NCBI RefSeq assembly: GCF_019703855.1
Contig: NZ_AP024086.1
Span: 1-64,000, forward strand
Origin: Desulfomarina profundi
GTDB lineage: Bacteria; Desulfobacterota; Desulfobulbia; Desulfobulbales; Desulfocapsaceae
DNA: 64,000 bases
Direction: 5' to 3'
Positions 42,658-52,375 of the stretch are shown here, one piece after another. Both the position numbers and the translations under genes were made by a program. Position 1 is the first letter of the stretch. Each line of letters opens with the position of its first letter. The notes beneath the pieces were generated by a model. The model did not search any database. It was not told where the DNA came from and saw only the letters and a program-made list of their open reading frames with translations.

Positions 42658-42694
42658 GGGCACAGGGAGCAAGATTCCCGGTGCCCTTTTTTTT
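42658..42694 (+). terminator. Rho-independent terminator of dsrABD
   Basis: GGGCACAGGGA (42658-42668) pairs with TCCCGGTGCCC (42676-42686) with one bulge, followed by eight T. Confidence 0.92.
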
Positions 42695-43093
42695 AACAAG
42701 TCAGCTGGTGTTTTTAATCTGACAACTAACGAAGCTCAGACTTATCTCAAGTGCTTAAACTGTCAGTCTGGGTTTCGCATGGAATCAGAGTTTTCTCCAT
42801 GCATTTCTTCCATGAGAAGGCTTGTCAAGATATAAGTTCGACGTGGCGAACCATTTTTTAAATAATCCCTGAAACGTCATGCTTCCATTCGCACTCATTT
42901 ATGAACCTCTGCCAAAAAGTTCGGTGCATTGTAGGGTCCGTCCTGGAGCTGCCACCTCATCATCGGTCTTAAAAATTGTCATTGGCATATGACAGACCAG
43001 AGAAATTCACGCAGTCTTCCGGACGGGACGTTCTTTATTCAGGGCTTTATTTTCAAAATGACTTGAAAGTCTCCACTCATTTTACGTTGCTGA

Positions 43094-43122
43094 TAAAAAG
43101 GGAAAATCATTTTTCCCTTTTC
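43094..43122. terminator. A/T-flanked hairpin near the 3' side of the IS110-family gene
   Basis: AAAAGGGAAAA pairs with TTTTCCCTTTT across a short loop. It would terminate transcripts on either strand. It lies 160 bases beyond the transposase stop; the surrounding 42695-43280 region has no gene. Confidence 0.5.
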
Positions 43123-43156
43123 ACAGTTACCGGTTGTACATAACGAACAAAACTGT

Positions 43157-43260
43157 CAAGGAGAATGTTCCTCTATAAATATACTCACCAAGTTCATTTT
43201 AAGTGTCACAGTATGTATTACCGGGTACTTACGGTTCCTGGGGAACATTGTCCTTGACAG
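43157..43260 (-). ncRNA. Structured non-coding segment downstream of the IS110-family transposase, candidate bridge-RNA region
   Basis: GTCAAGGAGAATGTTCC and GGAACATTGTCCTTGAC form a 17-bp inverted repeat with two mismatches, about 67 bases apart, starting 20 bases after the transposase stop. Elements of the IS110/IS1111 family encode a structured guide (bridge) RNA in a non-coding end, downstream of the transposase in the IS1111 group. Assigning this region is inference from position and pairing; exact ends were not determined. Confidence 0.3.
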
Positions 43261-43280
43261 GTGCAGTGAGACTATGTAAC

Positions 43281-44336
43281 TCATGCTGCCTTTCTTCTTG
43301 ATAAAACGTTACGTTTGTAAACCGGGTCATATATTTCTCCATATTTCCACAGACGATGTAGGAGTATTGCTAATTTCCTTCCCACTGCCACTACAGCTTT
43401 ACGTCTTGCATTTTTCCCGCCTCTAGATGCCAGACGTAAACCAAAACGTTGCAGGTTACAGTCCTCTCCAAATGGGCCAAGAATATATTGCGCCGAATTT
43501 ATCAATAGCTTTCGTAAAAACGGACTGCCAGCTTTGGTTATTCGAAGCTGTTTATCTGTCTCTCCAGATTGATCGCGACGAGGTGTCAGCCCGAGATATG
43601 GGCCAATCTGTCTGCTTTTTCCAAATCTACCAGGATCTTCAACCGTCAATACAAATGCCAGAGCTGTTAATGGACCGACTCCTTTCACTCGCCTGAGCAA
43701 CTCTGTCTCAGGATACCGCTCGCTGCTGATACTCTCGATTTCTTTATCCAAAGCTTTAATTTGTTCGTTAAGCTGTGCAATGAGTATCAGTACAGGTCCA
43801 AGGCCAAGCTGCAACTGTTGAGGAATATGGGATATAGCCTTTTTATGAAAACATTCTGTGCTACAACTTGGTAACCGCTCACCAAAGGATTTTACAATGC
43901 CACGAACATGATTAATCTGACTAGAGCGGGTTCTCACCAATAAATCTCTTGAGTGCAATAGTGCAAGATCCGCTTGTACCTGTTCACCTTTATGTTGTAT
44001 CGGATAAAGCAAATTGGGATCGAATCGTGCTATCCTTGCAAGCATTTCAGCATCTCGCTGATCTGTCTTACAATCACTCTCCCATATTGCACGTAGTTTT
44101 CTTGGGTTCCCCACTAAAACATTACAGCCCATGGAGCTCAGGAGTCTACTCATCCATGGGGAATGAGTTCCCGCTTCAATAGCGACCGTAGTTCTTTTAT
44201 ATTTCCTAAAAAATTTTCTTATGGATTCTACATTGTTGTCTATAGATTTACTCAGCAGGATGGTACCTCTGTCACCCACAATACAAACAAAATTTGTTTT
44301 ATCGCCTAAATCCATTCCAATTGTTATACTGTTCAT
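43281..44336 (-). mobile_element. IS110-family transposase (DEDD recombinase)
   Basis: 351 residues, intact. N-terminal RuvC-like DEDD domain: ITIGMDLGDKTNFVCIV, TTVAIEAGTHSPWMSRLL, ESDCKTDQRDAEMLARIA. C-terminal Tnp_20 domain: LLRRVKGVGPLTALAFVL, GPYLGLTPRRDQSGETDKQ and a conserved serine region KAGSPFLRKLLINSAQY. This matches the IS1111/IS110 family. No simple terminal inverted repeats or target duplication were found. The ribosome site is held in a hairpin (44337-44418). It lies between dsrD and birA, next to a family B repeat. Confidence 0.9.
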
Positions 44337-44418
44337 GGCTGGTTCTCCTTTTTTTGCAGCATCATGACTGCGTTTTATAGTTGAGCATGTTCTATAACAT
44401 AGCTCGGGAGAACCAGCC
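44337..44418 (-). promoter_or_regulatory. Hairpin that hides the transposase ribosome site
   Basis: GGCTGGTTCTCC (44337-44348) is the exact reverse complement of GGAGAACCAGCC (44407-44418). In the minus-strand transcript the GGAG ribosome site, immediately before the ATG, would pair with the upstream arm across about 58 bases. Transcripts that start outside would be poorly translated. Confidence 0.6.
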
Positions 44419-44427
44419 TTCTCATTT

Positions 44428-44530
44428 TACCTCATCAGTTCAAGCGGCGTCAGGTTCAAAGTTTTCTGAGTCTGTGCTTACTGGCAGCAAACTGTTTTTA
44501 TCAATGCTCATGGAAATTCGGGTTAAAAAT
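44428..44530. repeat. Family B element, copy 7 (shortened)
   Basis: CTCATCAGTTCAAGCGGCGTCAGGTTCAAAG matches the left end of copies 2, 3 and 5 (positions 44431-44461), and CATGGAAATTCGGGTTAAAA resembles the right end. Lies between the IS and birA. Confidence 0.5.
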
Positions 44531-44549
44531 CTTTGGGCAGGATACCAAA

Positions 44550-45317
44550 ATGAAAACACATTTTTATGCATTAACTGATTCAACTAACAGAATTGCAAAG
44601 ATTAAAGCAGAAGGGGGGGCTGGGCATGGGACTGCAGTTGTGGCGGAAAAACAGACCCATGGTAGAGGGAGACTTGGAAAAGAATGGACTTCCATACCTG
44701 GAAAAGGGTTATATTGTTCAATTATTACCTGCCCGGATGTGTTACCTGGGCAGTATGCACAGTTGACACTCGTGGCTGGTGTAGCTGTTGCTGAGGTTCT
44801 TGAAAAGGTACTGGGCAGAAGATGTCAGCTGAAGTGGCCCAATGACATTTTTTTTGGTGGGAAAAAATGCGGTGGTATTCTCACAGAGTCTATGGAAGTG
44901 AAGAATGGAACCTTGAAAGGAGACAGGGCAGCCATAGTTGGTATCGGTGTGAATGTTAATTCGGAACTCAAAGATTTTCCGGAAAATTTAAGGGATACAG
45001 CGACATCGTTATTTTTAGAAAATGGGAAAAAACACTCAATCAAGGATCTTTTTGAGCTGGTGAGGAAGCAGTTGTTGCAGAAGATTGAGGCTTTTGAACA
45101 TGGTGGATTTCATAAAATTCTGGAAAATTGGCGTTCACGTGACTTCCTGCTGGGAAAATCTATTGAATGTGTTGGATATGACGGTGCAGTTATCAGGGGG
45201 ATTGCATTGGGGCCTGACGAAGACGGAAGAATGCATTTACGGGGACGGGATGGCAGGGACTTCGAAGTTCTCTCAGGTGATTTGCGTCTGGCGGGAACTG
45301 TTTCAAAAGAAGCCTGA
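44550..45317 (+). CDS. birA: Biotin-[acetyl-CoA-carboxylase] ligase, no repressor domain
   Basis: 255 residues; joins biotin to the carboxyl carrier protein through biotinyl-AMP. Seen: LTDSTNRIAKIKAEGG, the GRGRLGKEW loop, KGLYCSIITCP, LKWPNDIFFGGKKCGGIL and VGIGVNVNS. It lacks the N-terminal helix-turn-helix, so it is a group I enzyme without BirA repressor function. Followed by a family A repeat and the convergent ahcY. Confidence 0.93.
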   Translation: MKTHFYALTDSTNRIAKIKAEGGAGHGTAVVAEKQTHGRGRLGKEWTSIPGKGLYCSIITCPDVLPGQYAQLTLVAGVAVAEVLEKVLGRRCQLKWPNDIFFGGKKCGGILTESMEVKNGTLKGDRAAIVGIGVNVNSELKDFPENLRDTATSLFLENGKKHSIKDLFELVRKQLLQKIEAFEHGGFHKILENWRSRDFLLGKSIECVGYDGAVIRGIALGPDEDGRMHLRGRDGRDFEVLSGDLRLAGTVSKEA

Positions 45318-45369
45318 CGGCTTCCAACATTGTTAAGAGGGAAGCCATCAGTTTAAGTAGAAGTATTTT

Positions 45370-45533
45370 TGATGGACTCGTAAAAACTCCGATCTACTGC
45401 GTTGTGGAGTGATCGTGTAATGCTCGACGTACTATATGTACGCCTGCGCTTACACGACACCGCCACGCCTTGTATATCGAAGTTTTTCCAGAGTCCATCT
45501 GAGAACGTTGAACGACTTTTTACGACATCATCA
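45370..45533. repeat. Family A repeat, copy 2
   Basis: Nearly identical to the copy at 19699, starting TGATGGACTCGTAAAAACTCC and ending TTTTTACGACATCATCA. It lies between convergent birA and ahcY and reaches 4 bases from the ahcY stop. Confidence 0.85.
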
Positions 45534-45536
45534 TTT

Positions 45537-46835
45537 TTAATATCGGTAATAATCAGGTTTGAAAGGGCCGGTAACCGGAACCCCGATATATTTAGCCTGT
45601 TCTTCAGTAAGCTTGGTGAGTTTTGCTCCAATATTGTTAAGATGAAGTCTGGCGACCATCTCGTCCAGTTCCTTTGGGAGAAAGTAGACCTTGTTTTCAT
45701 ATTTGGAGTGGTTGTTCCAGAGTTCAATTTGTGCCAGGACTTGATTCGTAAAAGAATTACTCATAACAAAACTGGGGTGTCCTGTGGCACAGCCAAGGTT
45801 AACCAGCCGGCCTTCTGCGAGAATAATAATTCTCTTACCGTCAGGAAAGATAACATGATCAACCTGGGGTTTAATGTTATCCCATTCAAGATCTTTTAAG
45901 CCTGCGATGTCGATTTCTGAATCGAAGTGACCAATATTGCAGACAATGGCCTCATTTGGCATTTGTTCCATATGGGCCCTGGTTATTACATTCAGGTTTC
46001 CAGTACAGGTAACAAAGATGTTACCGATGGAGGCAATATCATCCATGGTGACAACCTGATATCCCTCCATGGCAGCCTGAAGAGCACAGATGGGATCAAT
46101 TTCGGTAATGTAGACGGTCGCACCCATGCCACGCAAGGCCTGTGCGCAACCTTTGCCAACATCACCGTATCCGACAACAACCGCATTTTTACCGGCAATC
46201 ATGACGTCCGTACCACGTTTGATACCATCAATAAGAGACTCTCTGCAGCCATAAAGGTTGTCAAATTTTGATTTTGTTACAGAATCGTTGACGTTGATAG
46301 CCGGGCATTTCAGGGTGCCTTCCGTAGCCATTTCCGAGAGACGGTGCACTCCTGTGGTTGTTTCTTCACTGATTCCCTGGATGTTTTTGAGTTCCTCATG
46401 GTATTTCTCATGGAGAACCAGTGTCAGATCGCCGCCGTCATCGAGAACCATATTCGGCCGCCAGTCTTCAGGTCCGAAGATGGTCTGGTCAATACACCAC
46501 CAGAATTCCTCCTCGCTTTCACCTTTCCAAGCAAAAGTGGGAATTCCGGCTGCAGCCATGGCGGCAGCGGCGTGGTCCTGGGTGGAGAATATATTACAGC
46601 TTGACCAACGTATTTCAGCTCCAAGTTCAACTAAGGTCTCCATCAGGACTGCTGTCTGGATGGTCATATGCAGGCAACCGGCAATACGGGCACCTCGAAG
46701 TGGAGCCTTGTCTCTGTATTCCTTTCGCAGGGCCATAAGGCCAGGCATTTCTGTTTCTGCGATTTTGATTTCCTTCCGTCCCCATTCTGCAAGGGAAATG
46801 TCGGCAACCTTAAAGTCATTTGTGGATGTACTCAT
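45537..46835 (-). CDS. ahcY: S-adenosyl-L-homocysteine hydrolase
   Basis: 432 residues; splits SAH to adenosine and homocysteine with bound NAD. Seen: [55 protein letters not shown] (NAD site), [26 protein letters not shown] and the C-terminal PDYYRY. Shorter than eukaryotic forms, as usual in many bacteria. It follows metK by 27 bases on the same strand, making a SAM-cycle operon. Confidence 0.97.
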   Translation of the reverse strand: MSTSTNDFKVADISLAEWGRKEIKIAETEMPGLMALRKEYRDKAPLRGARIAGCLHMTIQTAVLMETLVELGAEIRWSSCNIFSTQDHAAAAMAAAGIPTFAWKGESEEEFWWCIDQTIFGPEDWRPNMVLDDGGDLTLVLHEKYHEELKNIQGISEETTTGVHRLSEMATEGTLKCPAINVNDSVTKSKFDNLYGCRESLIDGIKRGTDVMIAGKNAVVVGYGDVGKGCAQALRGMGATVYITEIDPICALQAAMEGYQVVTMDDIASIGNIFVTCTGNLNVITRAHMEQMPNEAIVCNIGHFDSEIDIAGLKDLEWDNIKPQVDHVIFPDGKRIIILAEGRLVNLGCATGHPSFVMSNSFTNQVLAQIELWNNHSKYENKVYFLPKELDEMVARLHLNNIGAKLTKLTEEQAKYIGVPVTGPFKPDYYRY

Positions 46836-46862
46836 GTATTTAATACCTTCTCATGTGAATAA

Positions 46863-48029
46863 TCAGGAAAGATTTGCGGCTTTACGGAGTTGCTCAGCCT
46901 TATCCGTCTTTTCCCAGGTGAAATTATCAAGTTCTCTGCCAAAATGGCCGTAGGCCGCTGTTTCGCGGTAAATCGGTCGCAGGAGATCAAGCTGCTGGAC
47001 GATGGCCTTTGGACGCAGGTCAAAGAATTCAGTGATAAGTTGTTTCATTCTGGTATCAGAAATTTTGCCGGTACCAAAACTGTTTACATTGATGGAAACG
47101 GGTTTTGAGATACCAATTGCATAGGCAATCTGCACTTCAAGTTCATCGGCAAGGCCTGCAGCAACGAGATTTTTAGCCACATATCTTCCGTAGTAGGAAC
47201 TGGATCGATCTACTTTGGAAGGATCTTTGCCTGAAAAGGCACCTCCTCCGTGGGAGCCCTTGCCTCCATATGTGTCAACAATAATTTTCCGTCCTGTAAC
47301 TCCGCAGTCCCCAACTGGTCCTCCAATAACAAATCGACCTGTCGGGTTGATAAAAAATTGGGTATTCTTATCAATCATTTCAGCAGGAAGGGCGGGTTTG
47401 ATGATCTCTTCCATAACCCCTTCCTTAAGATCGTCATAACTGACCTCAGCATTATGCTGGGTAGAGAGTACAACTGCATCTATCCGCACTGGTATATCAT
47501 TTTCATATTGTATGGTGACCTGGCTTTTGGCATCAGGACGAAGCCATGGCAATATGTTTTTCTTGCGAACTTCGGCTTGACGCCTGGTCAAAGTGTGGGC
47601 AAATGTTATGGGCATGGGCATGAGCACTTTTGTTTCGTTGCAGGCATAGCCAAACATCAAGCCCTGGTCCCCTGCACCCTGGTCAAGATCCAGTCCTTTT
47701 CCTACATCGACACCCTGGGCTATGTCGGGGGATTGTTTGTCTATTGAAGTTATGATTGCACAAGACTGTGAATCAAATCCCATTTCAGAAGAATTGTATC
47801 CGATTTCTTTAATGGTGTTTCTGACTACATCCGGCATATCTACCCAGGCAGAAGTTGTAATTTCGCCGGCGATTACTGCCATGCCGGTCGTAACCAGAGT
47901 TTCACAGGCAACCCTGGCAGCAGGATCCTGGATGAGGATGGCATCAAGAATGGCATCTGAAATCTGATCGGCAACTTTGTCTGGATGCCCTTCTGAAACC
48001 GATTCGGATGTAAATAAATAATCTGACAT
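46863..48029 (-). CDS. metK: S-adenosylmethionine synthase
   Basis: 388 residues from ATG 48029 ([19 protein letters not shown]); frames extend to 48074 without family sequence. Seen: [52 protein letters not shown] and [13 protein letters not shown]. Makes SAM from methionine and ATP. First gene of the metK-ahcY unit. No SAM or SAH riboswitch structure was recognised in the 400 bases upstream. Confidence 0.97.
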   Translation of the reverse strand: MSDYLFTSESVSEGHPDKVADQISDAILDAILIQDPAARVACETLVTTGMAVIAGEITTSAWVDMPDVVRNTIKEIGYNSSEMGFDSQSCAIITSIDKQSPDIAQGVDVGKGLDLDQGAGDQGLMFGYACNETKVLMPMPITFAHTLTRRQAEVRKKNILPWLRPDAKSQVTIQYENDIPVRIDAVVLSTQHNAEVSYDDLKEGVMEEIIKPALPAEMIDKNTQFFINPTGRFVIGGPVGDCGVTGRKIIVDTYGGKGSHGGGAFSGKDPSKVDRSSSYYGRYVAKNLVAAGLADELEVQIAYAIGISKPVSINVNSFGTGKISDTRMKQLITEFFDLRPKAIVQQLDLLRPIYRETAAYGHFGRELDNFTWEKTDKAEQLRKAANLS

Positions 48030-48436
48030 AAAAAACTCCATTGAGAGAAAGAAATGCGTTATATCTGAATCCATTTATTGCATGAAAAAATAATTCTTCT
48101 CCGGCGGTGGGAGCTCTGCTGGAGACATTGCAAATTCCTGCGGAAACAAATTGGAGAAAATGCTCTCATTTTCTGAAATTCAGGATTCAGGTTGTAGAAT
48201 GTTCGGTGCAAATCATACGCATTTTGTCCGAAAATTCAAGAAAATTGGGGGAAAAAATGATAATAATTTGTTCTGTTGTACAGGAAAAAGATGAGTAAGT
48301 ATATAAATGGAGCTTGTCCAAAAGATTAAAATGATTAAATTGCGTCTCTGCTCCAGTGTTTCAGGAGATAATGGTGGAGATGAGTCAGAAGTCGGAGACA
48401 CGGCTTTTCAATATTTAAAGGAAATCGGGAAGGAAA

Positions 48437-49408
48437 ATGTCGATAGAGGCAGCAAAGGAAGTATTAATTGTAGAAGAACAGGGGCTTGCAGCAGTTCGCA
48501 AGAGAATAGGCCAAGAATTTGTCAAGGCTGTTGAAACTGTTCAATTGTGCAACGGAAGACTGGTTATTACCGGGATTGGTAAATCGGGTCTGGTAGGACA
48601 GAAAATTTCTGCTACGTTAAACAGTACGGGAACGCCTTCGTTTTTTCTTCATCCGGTTGAAGCTATGCATGGGGATCTTGGAATGGTTATGGCGGCTGAT
48701 GTCGTTCTGGCTATTTCATATTCCGGTGAGACTGTTGAGCTGAACGGGTTGTTGACCAGCCTGAAAAAGAGGGGAAACAGGATTATTGCCATGACCGGTG
48801 GGGCTCACTCGACATTGGCAAGGGCTGCGGATATAGTTCTAGATATCAGTGTCCCCAAAGAGGCGTGTCCACTGGGACTTGCACCTACTGCAAGTACCAC
48901 GGCAACCTTGGCTATGGGAGATGCGCTGGCAGTCGTTTTGCTGAATAGGAAAAAATTCCAGGCGGAGGATTTTCGCTTAAATCACCCGGGGGGGAGTCTG
49001 GGAGAAAGACTGAAGGTAAAAGTATCTGAAGTAATGCTGGTTGGGGAGGATATTCCTGTCATTTCACCGGAAGAAAGGGGTGGAAGGGCAATCAGGGAAT
49101 TGAATGAAAAAAACAAGGGCGCAGTAGTGGTTGTTGACGATGCCCGGTCTGTTCTGGGAATTGTCACCGATGGCGATGTTCGGCGGGCTGTCATGGATAA
49201 TGTGGAACTGGAAAGAACAACTGCTGCAGACCTGATGACAGTTGCGCCTGTATGTATTGAAGGCTCAAGAATGGCCGCAGATGCCCTGAGTATTATGCAG
49301 GAGTATGAGATAACGGCATTGCCGATTGTGGATGAAAAAGGCCGGCTGGAGGGCATGCTGCACCTCCATGATCTTCTGGGAAAAGGGGAGTTCCGTTTCC
49401 TGGTTTAG
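48437..49408 (+). CDS. kdsD: D-arabinose 5-phosphate isomerase (KdsD/KpsF family)
   Basis: 323 residues. Makes arabinose 5-phosphate for KDO in lipopolysaccharide. SIS domain: VITGIGKSGLVGQKISATL, GMVMAADVVLAISYSGETVE, CPLGLAPTASTTATLAMGD; then two CBS domains (VSEVMLVGEDIPVIS, VLGIVTDGDVRRAVM; TVAPVCIEGSRMAADAL, ALPIVDEKGRLEGMLHL). Start chosen at ATG 48437 behind GGGAAGGA. The stop TAG is the first base triplet of a family B repeat. No kdsC follows. The 407-base gap upstream (48030-48436) holds only a family C end fragment near 48170-48192. Confidence 0.94.
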   Translation: MSIEAAKEVLIVEEQGLAAVRKRIGQEFVKAVETVQLCNGRLVITGIGKSGLVGQKISATLNSTGTPSFFLHPVEAMHGDLGMVMAADVVLAISYSGETVELNGLLTSLKKRGNRIIAMTGGAHSTLARAADIVLDISVPKEACPLGLAPTASTTATLAMGDALAVVLLNRKKFQAEDFRLNHPGGSLGERLKVKVSEVMLVGEDIPVISPEERGGRAIRELNEKNKGAVVVVDDARSVLGIVTDGDVRRAVMDNVELERTTAADLMTVAPVCIEGSRMAADALSIMQEYEITALPIVDEKGRLEGMLHLHDLLGKGEFRFLV

Positions 49409-49546
49409 GCGGCGTCGCCTGGACTGGTTTCGGGTGACCATTGCGTAAACTTCGCTCAATCATCAATCACTGATAGTTGCCTGAATATTTGTACTCTATA
49501 ATTATTATCAAAATTGACACAATGGTCATGAGAAATGCGAGCTAAA
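49406..49546. repeat. Family B element, copy 4 (right part)
   Basis: Starts GGCGGCGTCGCCTGGACTGG and ends CATGAGAAATGCGAGCTAAA, matching the right two thirds of copies 2 and 3. Its first TAG ends kdsD on the plus strand; its terminal repeat, read on the minus strand (TTTAGCTCGCATTTCTCATG), supplies the stop of the E2-like gene. Confidence 0.75.
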
Positions 49547-52034
49547 GGTCTCCTGATGAGAAATCCCAGTTCTTTTTCTTTTTATCATAGGCATAAAACA
49601 TGATCAATGAGAGTGGACGACTGCCACTTTTTTCCAGGCATTGAAGTTTAAAAAGAAGTTTTGAAGGTGTTTCTTTAATAAAGGTGATTACGGGATTGCT
49701 GAGTTTTTCGGGCACTGTTGACGGATAGTTCAGCGCAAATAATTTTTTGAAGTTTGTTTCAAGATATTTTTGTTTCTGGTCAAGAAAAATCTCTTGGTCG
49801 AGTGATTGAACCATTCCTCTGGTTTCAGCTGCTATCTCTTGAAATTCAGGGTCTTTTGAAAAAGAGCTGTGTTCAATAACAGAGATAACTTTTCTGTAAG
49901 TATTTCTGGCGGCAGACAGTTTCTTTTTCTCCAGTTGTTTTTTTGCGGCCTGCCTTTCCTTTATTATTGAAGCCTGGAGGGAAATTCTTGCCAGCTTTTT
50001 CATATTGACATCCGAGGCGCCGATATCTTTGAGAATGGTCTGGTCTTTTGAAAGTAGAATCTGCGCATTTCTGTAAGCATCAATAGCTTCCTGCCAGGAA
50101 CCATTACTGAAGGCAAGATTACCTCGTTTTATGGCGTCATAGAGTTTTGCCTTTTTTGCGTGGACTGCTATTTTATTTAACGTTTCCTTTGGTACTACAC
50201 CTTTATTTTCAGCAAGCTGTATTGCTTTTTGATAAAAAGAAGTTGCTTTTTCCCAGTCGGATTCGGCAAACAGAGAGTCGCCCTTTGATTTTAAATCCTC
50301 AAAACGGCTTTTTTCCAGTCCCAACAGAAGTTGCCCTCGGTATTGCTGCTGCATTTCCTGCGGCAGCTCATTGAGGTAAACCAGCGCATCTGTATAGTGT
50401 TTTATGGCAAGTTTCCAGGAATGTTCTTTTTCCTTTTCATCTGCTTTCTGCAGAAACTGCTGTACTTTTGCATGTTGCAGCTTCGACATGAGAATAGGCA
50501 GGACAGTATCGTCAAGAGAAGGAGTATTTCGGGCCACGCTTATGGCTTCCTGCAGTTTGGTGGAGGCCTTTTTCCATTTTCCTTCATCGTAGAGAGAAAA
50601 AGCGGTTTCTTTCAGTTTCTGGAAAAAGAGCAGGGCTTTAACATCTTTTTTTGCAAGATATTGACCATTGAACAAAACTTTGCCGGCTAACCCCATCCGC
50701 ATTTTTTCTGATTGGAGAGTCTGTTGTATTTCTGATTTGAGAACAGCTACTTCAGGCTGGCGTATGAATTGAACCTGGCCAGCCAGCTTCATTGCCTGGT
50801 CGCAGTTTTGTTTCGCACTGATGAAATTGTCTGCTTTCAGTTGTGCCTTGCAAGTGGAAAATGATCTTCGGGCGAAGATGATATTTTGTTGAAGTGTGAA
50901 GTAATAATAACCTGCGGCACCAGCCAAAAGGAGAATAATTCCACCTAGAAAGATATATTTGATTCTCGAATTTCCGGGCGAAGGAGGCGGAGATGATGAA
51001 TTCGGTCTCGTTCTTCTTGTGGGAAAAGCTGGTTTTTTTGTTTTTTCTTTTTTCTGTTTCTGCGGAATATCTGGTGGTTCCGGAGTGTCTGGAACTGTTT
51101 CGGAAGACAATTCTCTAAGCAGCTCAATACTTCTTTTTAGTCTGTCAATATCTATGGATATGTCTGGATAATCTGCAACGGTCTCAGGGATTTTTTCATA
51201 CAGTTTCAGAGCTGTTTCACCATTGCCCCTGTCTTCTTCACTTCTGGCTTTGTTGTGGAATTTCTTGGCAATGTTGATCGCTTTTTTGGCATTTGAAAAA
51301 TAAGGTTCCGTTTCCTGTCGTGTAGACGGGGGGAGATCACTCAACAGGTTGAAAAGTTGAGAGTAGCGATTTTGTTTATCCAGGAGCTGGATAAGAGTGA
51401 AATCGATTTCAGATCCCGTCCCTTCCTCAATTTCAGGAGATTTTTCTGGACGTTTATCCGGAATCAATTCTTCTTCATCGTTTTGTTCGATGGAAAGATA
51501 ATCATATTCAGTTGTCAGGTCTGAATCATCAAGGGTGTCAATTTCTGAAGGAATTGGTTGATTCAGCTGTGTACTTTTTCCTTTTTCCGCCAAAATTGTA
51601 GAAAAAGGCAGCCGGGAGCTGTTATCTGTGAACCAGAGCGCTGCCTCCTCATTAAAGGCATTGTCAATGGAATAGAATTCGCCACAGATCATTCTGCCGA
51701 TATGGATAATCAGTTCAGGCAGTGATTTATTCTGTTCCCAGAAATCACCGAGACAGATGGCGGCTGGATCGAAGTCAGGATGAAAAATCGGAGTCTTAGG
51801 TTTACAGCTCGGAGGAAAATGTGGAAATCCGAAGGGTATGGAACATTCAACGATATGTTTTTCAGCCAGTGTGATTTCACCATTTTCCTGTACCATTCCT
51901 GGAACAGAATACGTTATTTCATACTGATCCGGAGGATCACCCTTTACAGGCTGGATGGAAATGAATTCATGGGCAGAGAATTCCCTTGTGATCCGGCTTA
52001 AAATCTCGCTGAGTTGGTCGGATTGAGCTGTCAT
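49542..52034 (-). CDS. E2/UBC-like domain fused to a transmembrane segment and TPR-like repeats
   Basis: 830 residues. Residues 1-140 match the ubiquitin-conjugating (E2) fold: ISIQPVKGDPPDQYEITY, IPFGFPHFPPSCKPKTPIFH, then HPD (85-87) and catalytic-type Cys94 in AAICLGDFWEQNKSLPELII, and a final amphipathic helix. Eukaryotic E2s read HPN at 85-87 and ICLDIL at the cysteine. An acidic linker follows (about 145-310), then a basic proline-rich stretch (321-358), one membrane helix IFLGGIILLLAGAAGYYYF (361-379), and about 450 residues of helical TPR-like repeats (e.g. LFAESDWEKATSFYQKAIQL, AFSNGSWQEAIDAYRNAQIL). Positive charges before the helix suggest the E2-like part is cytoplasmic. No E1, ubiquitin-like or JAB gene is nearby. 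Bounded by family B repeats on both sides. Substrate unknown. Confidence 0.75.
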   Translation of the reverse strand: MTAQSDQLSEILSRITREFSAHEFISIQPVKGDPPDQYEITYSVPGMVQENGEITLAEKHIVECSIPFGFPHFPPSCKPKTPIFHPDFDPAAICLGDFWEQNKSLPELIIHIGRMICGEFYSIDNAFNEEAALWFTDNSSRLPFSTILAEKGKSTQLNQPIPSEIDTLDDSDLTTEYDYLSIEQNDEEELIPDKRPEKSPEIEEGTGSEIDFTLIQLLDKQNRYSQLFNLLSDLPPSTRQETEPYFSNAKKAINIAKKFHNKARSEEDRGNGETALKLYEKIPETVADYPDISIDIDRLKRSIELLRELSSETVPDTPEPPDIPQKQKKEKTKKPAFPTRRTRPNSSSPPPSPGNSRIKYIFLGGIILLLAGAAGYYYFTLQQNIIFARRSFSTCKAQLKADNFISAKQNCDQAMKLAGQVQFIRQPEVAVLKSEIQQTLQSEKMRMGLAGKVLFNGQYLAKKDVKALLFFQKLKETAFSLYDEGKWKKASTKLQEAISVARNTPSLDDTVLPILMSKLQHAKVQQFLQKADEKEKEHSWKLAIKHYTDALVYLNELPQEMQQQYRGQLLLGLEKSRFEDLKSKGDSLFAESDWEKATSFYQKAIQLAENKGVVPKETLNKIAVHAKKAKLYDAIKRGNLAFSNGSWQEAIDAYRNAQILLSKDQTILKDIGASDVNMKKLARISLQASIIKERQAAKKQLEKKKLSAARNTYRKVISVIEHSSFSKDPEFQEIAAETRGMVQSLDQEIFLDQKQKYLETNFKKLFALNYPSTVPEKLSNPVITFIKETPSKLLFKLQCLEKSGSRPLSLIMFYAYDKKKKNWDFSSGDL

Positions 52035-52249
52035 ATATTATATATATTCATAGTAGGTATATGTGTACAATATCAGATAGTATATCAAGTTCATTACGCA
52101 TTACAAATTAAAAGATTAAATTGGTCTTATTTTTTTCCCTGCAAAAGATGGTTAGCAGACATTTTTTATAGCCACCTGGAAATTTTACTTTTTAATGCTG
52201 CTGAGAAATAAGGAACAGAGGGTTTTATTGTTTTACGTTCCTCGGAGTC

Positions 52250-52297
52250 TACGCATACCTGAATTCGAACAAAAAATCTCATTTCTGGACAAAAACC
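52250..52297. repeat. Family D right-end fragment
   Basis: GAATTCGAACAAAAAATCTCATTTCTGGACA resembles the right end of the family D element at 25063 (GAACAAATAAATCTCATTTCTGGACA). It lies in the 723-base gap upstream of the E2-like gene; the segment 52035-52249 is AT-rich with no recognised feature. Confidence 0.45.
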
Positions 52298-52375
52298 AGT
52301 TATATTCCATAGTCTTATATAAGGAAAAAGTGTGAATTACCCATGAGGTCAAGTCTGATGAGAAATGCAGGATGG

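Noticed and set aside
48030-48436. A SAM or SAH riboswitch upstream of metK
   Set aside because: No matching stems or conserved core were seen; only a repeat fragment and AT-rich DNA.
48307-48534. A 75-residue plus-strand frame before kdsD
   Set aside because: It overlaps the clear kdsD start and has no recognisable family; chance is likely, though a short leader frame cannot be excluded.
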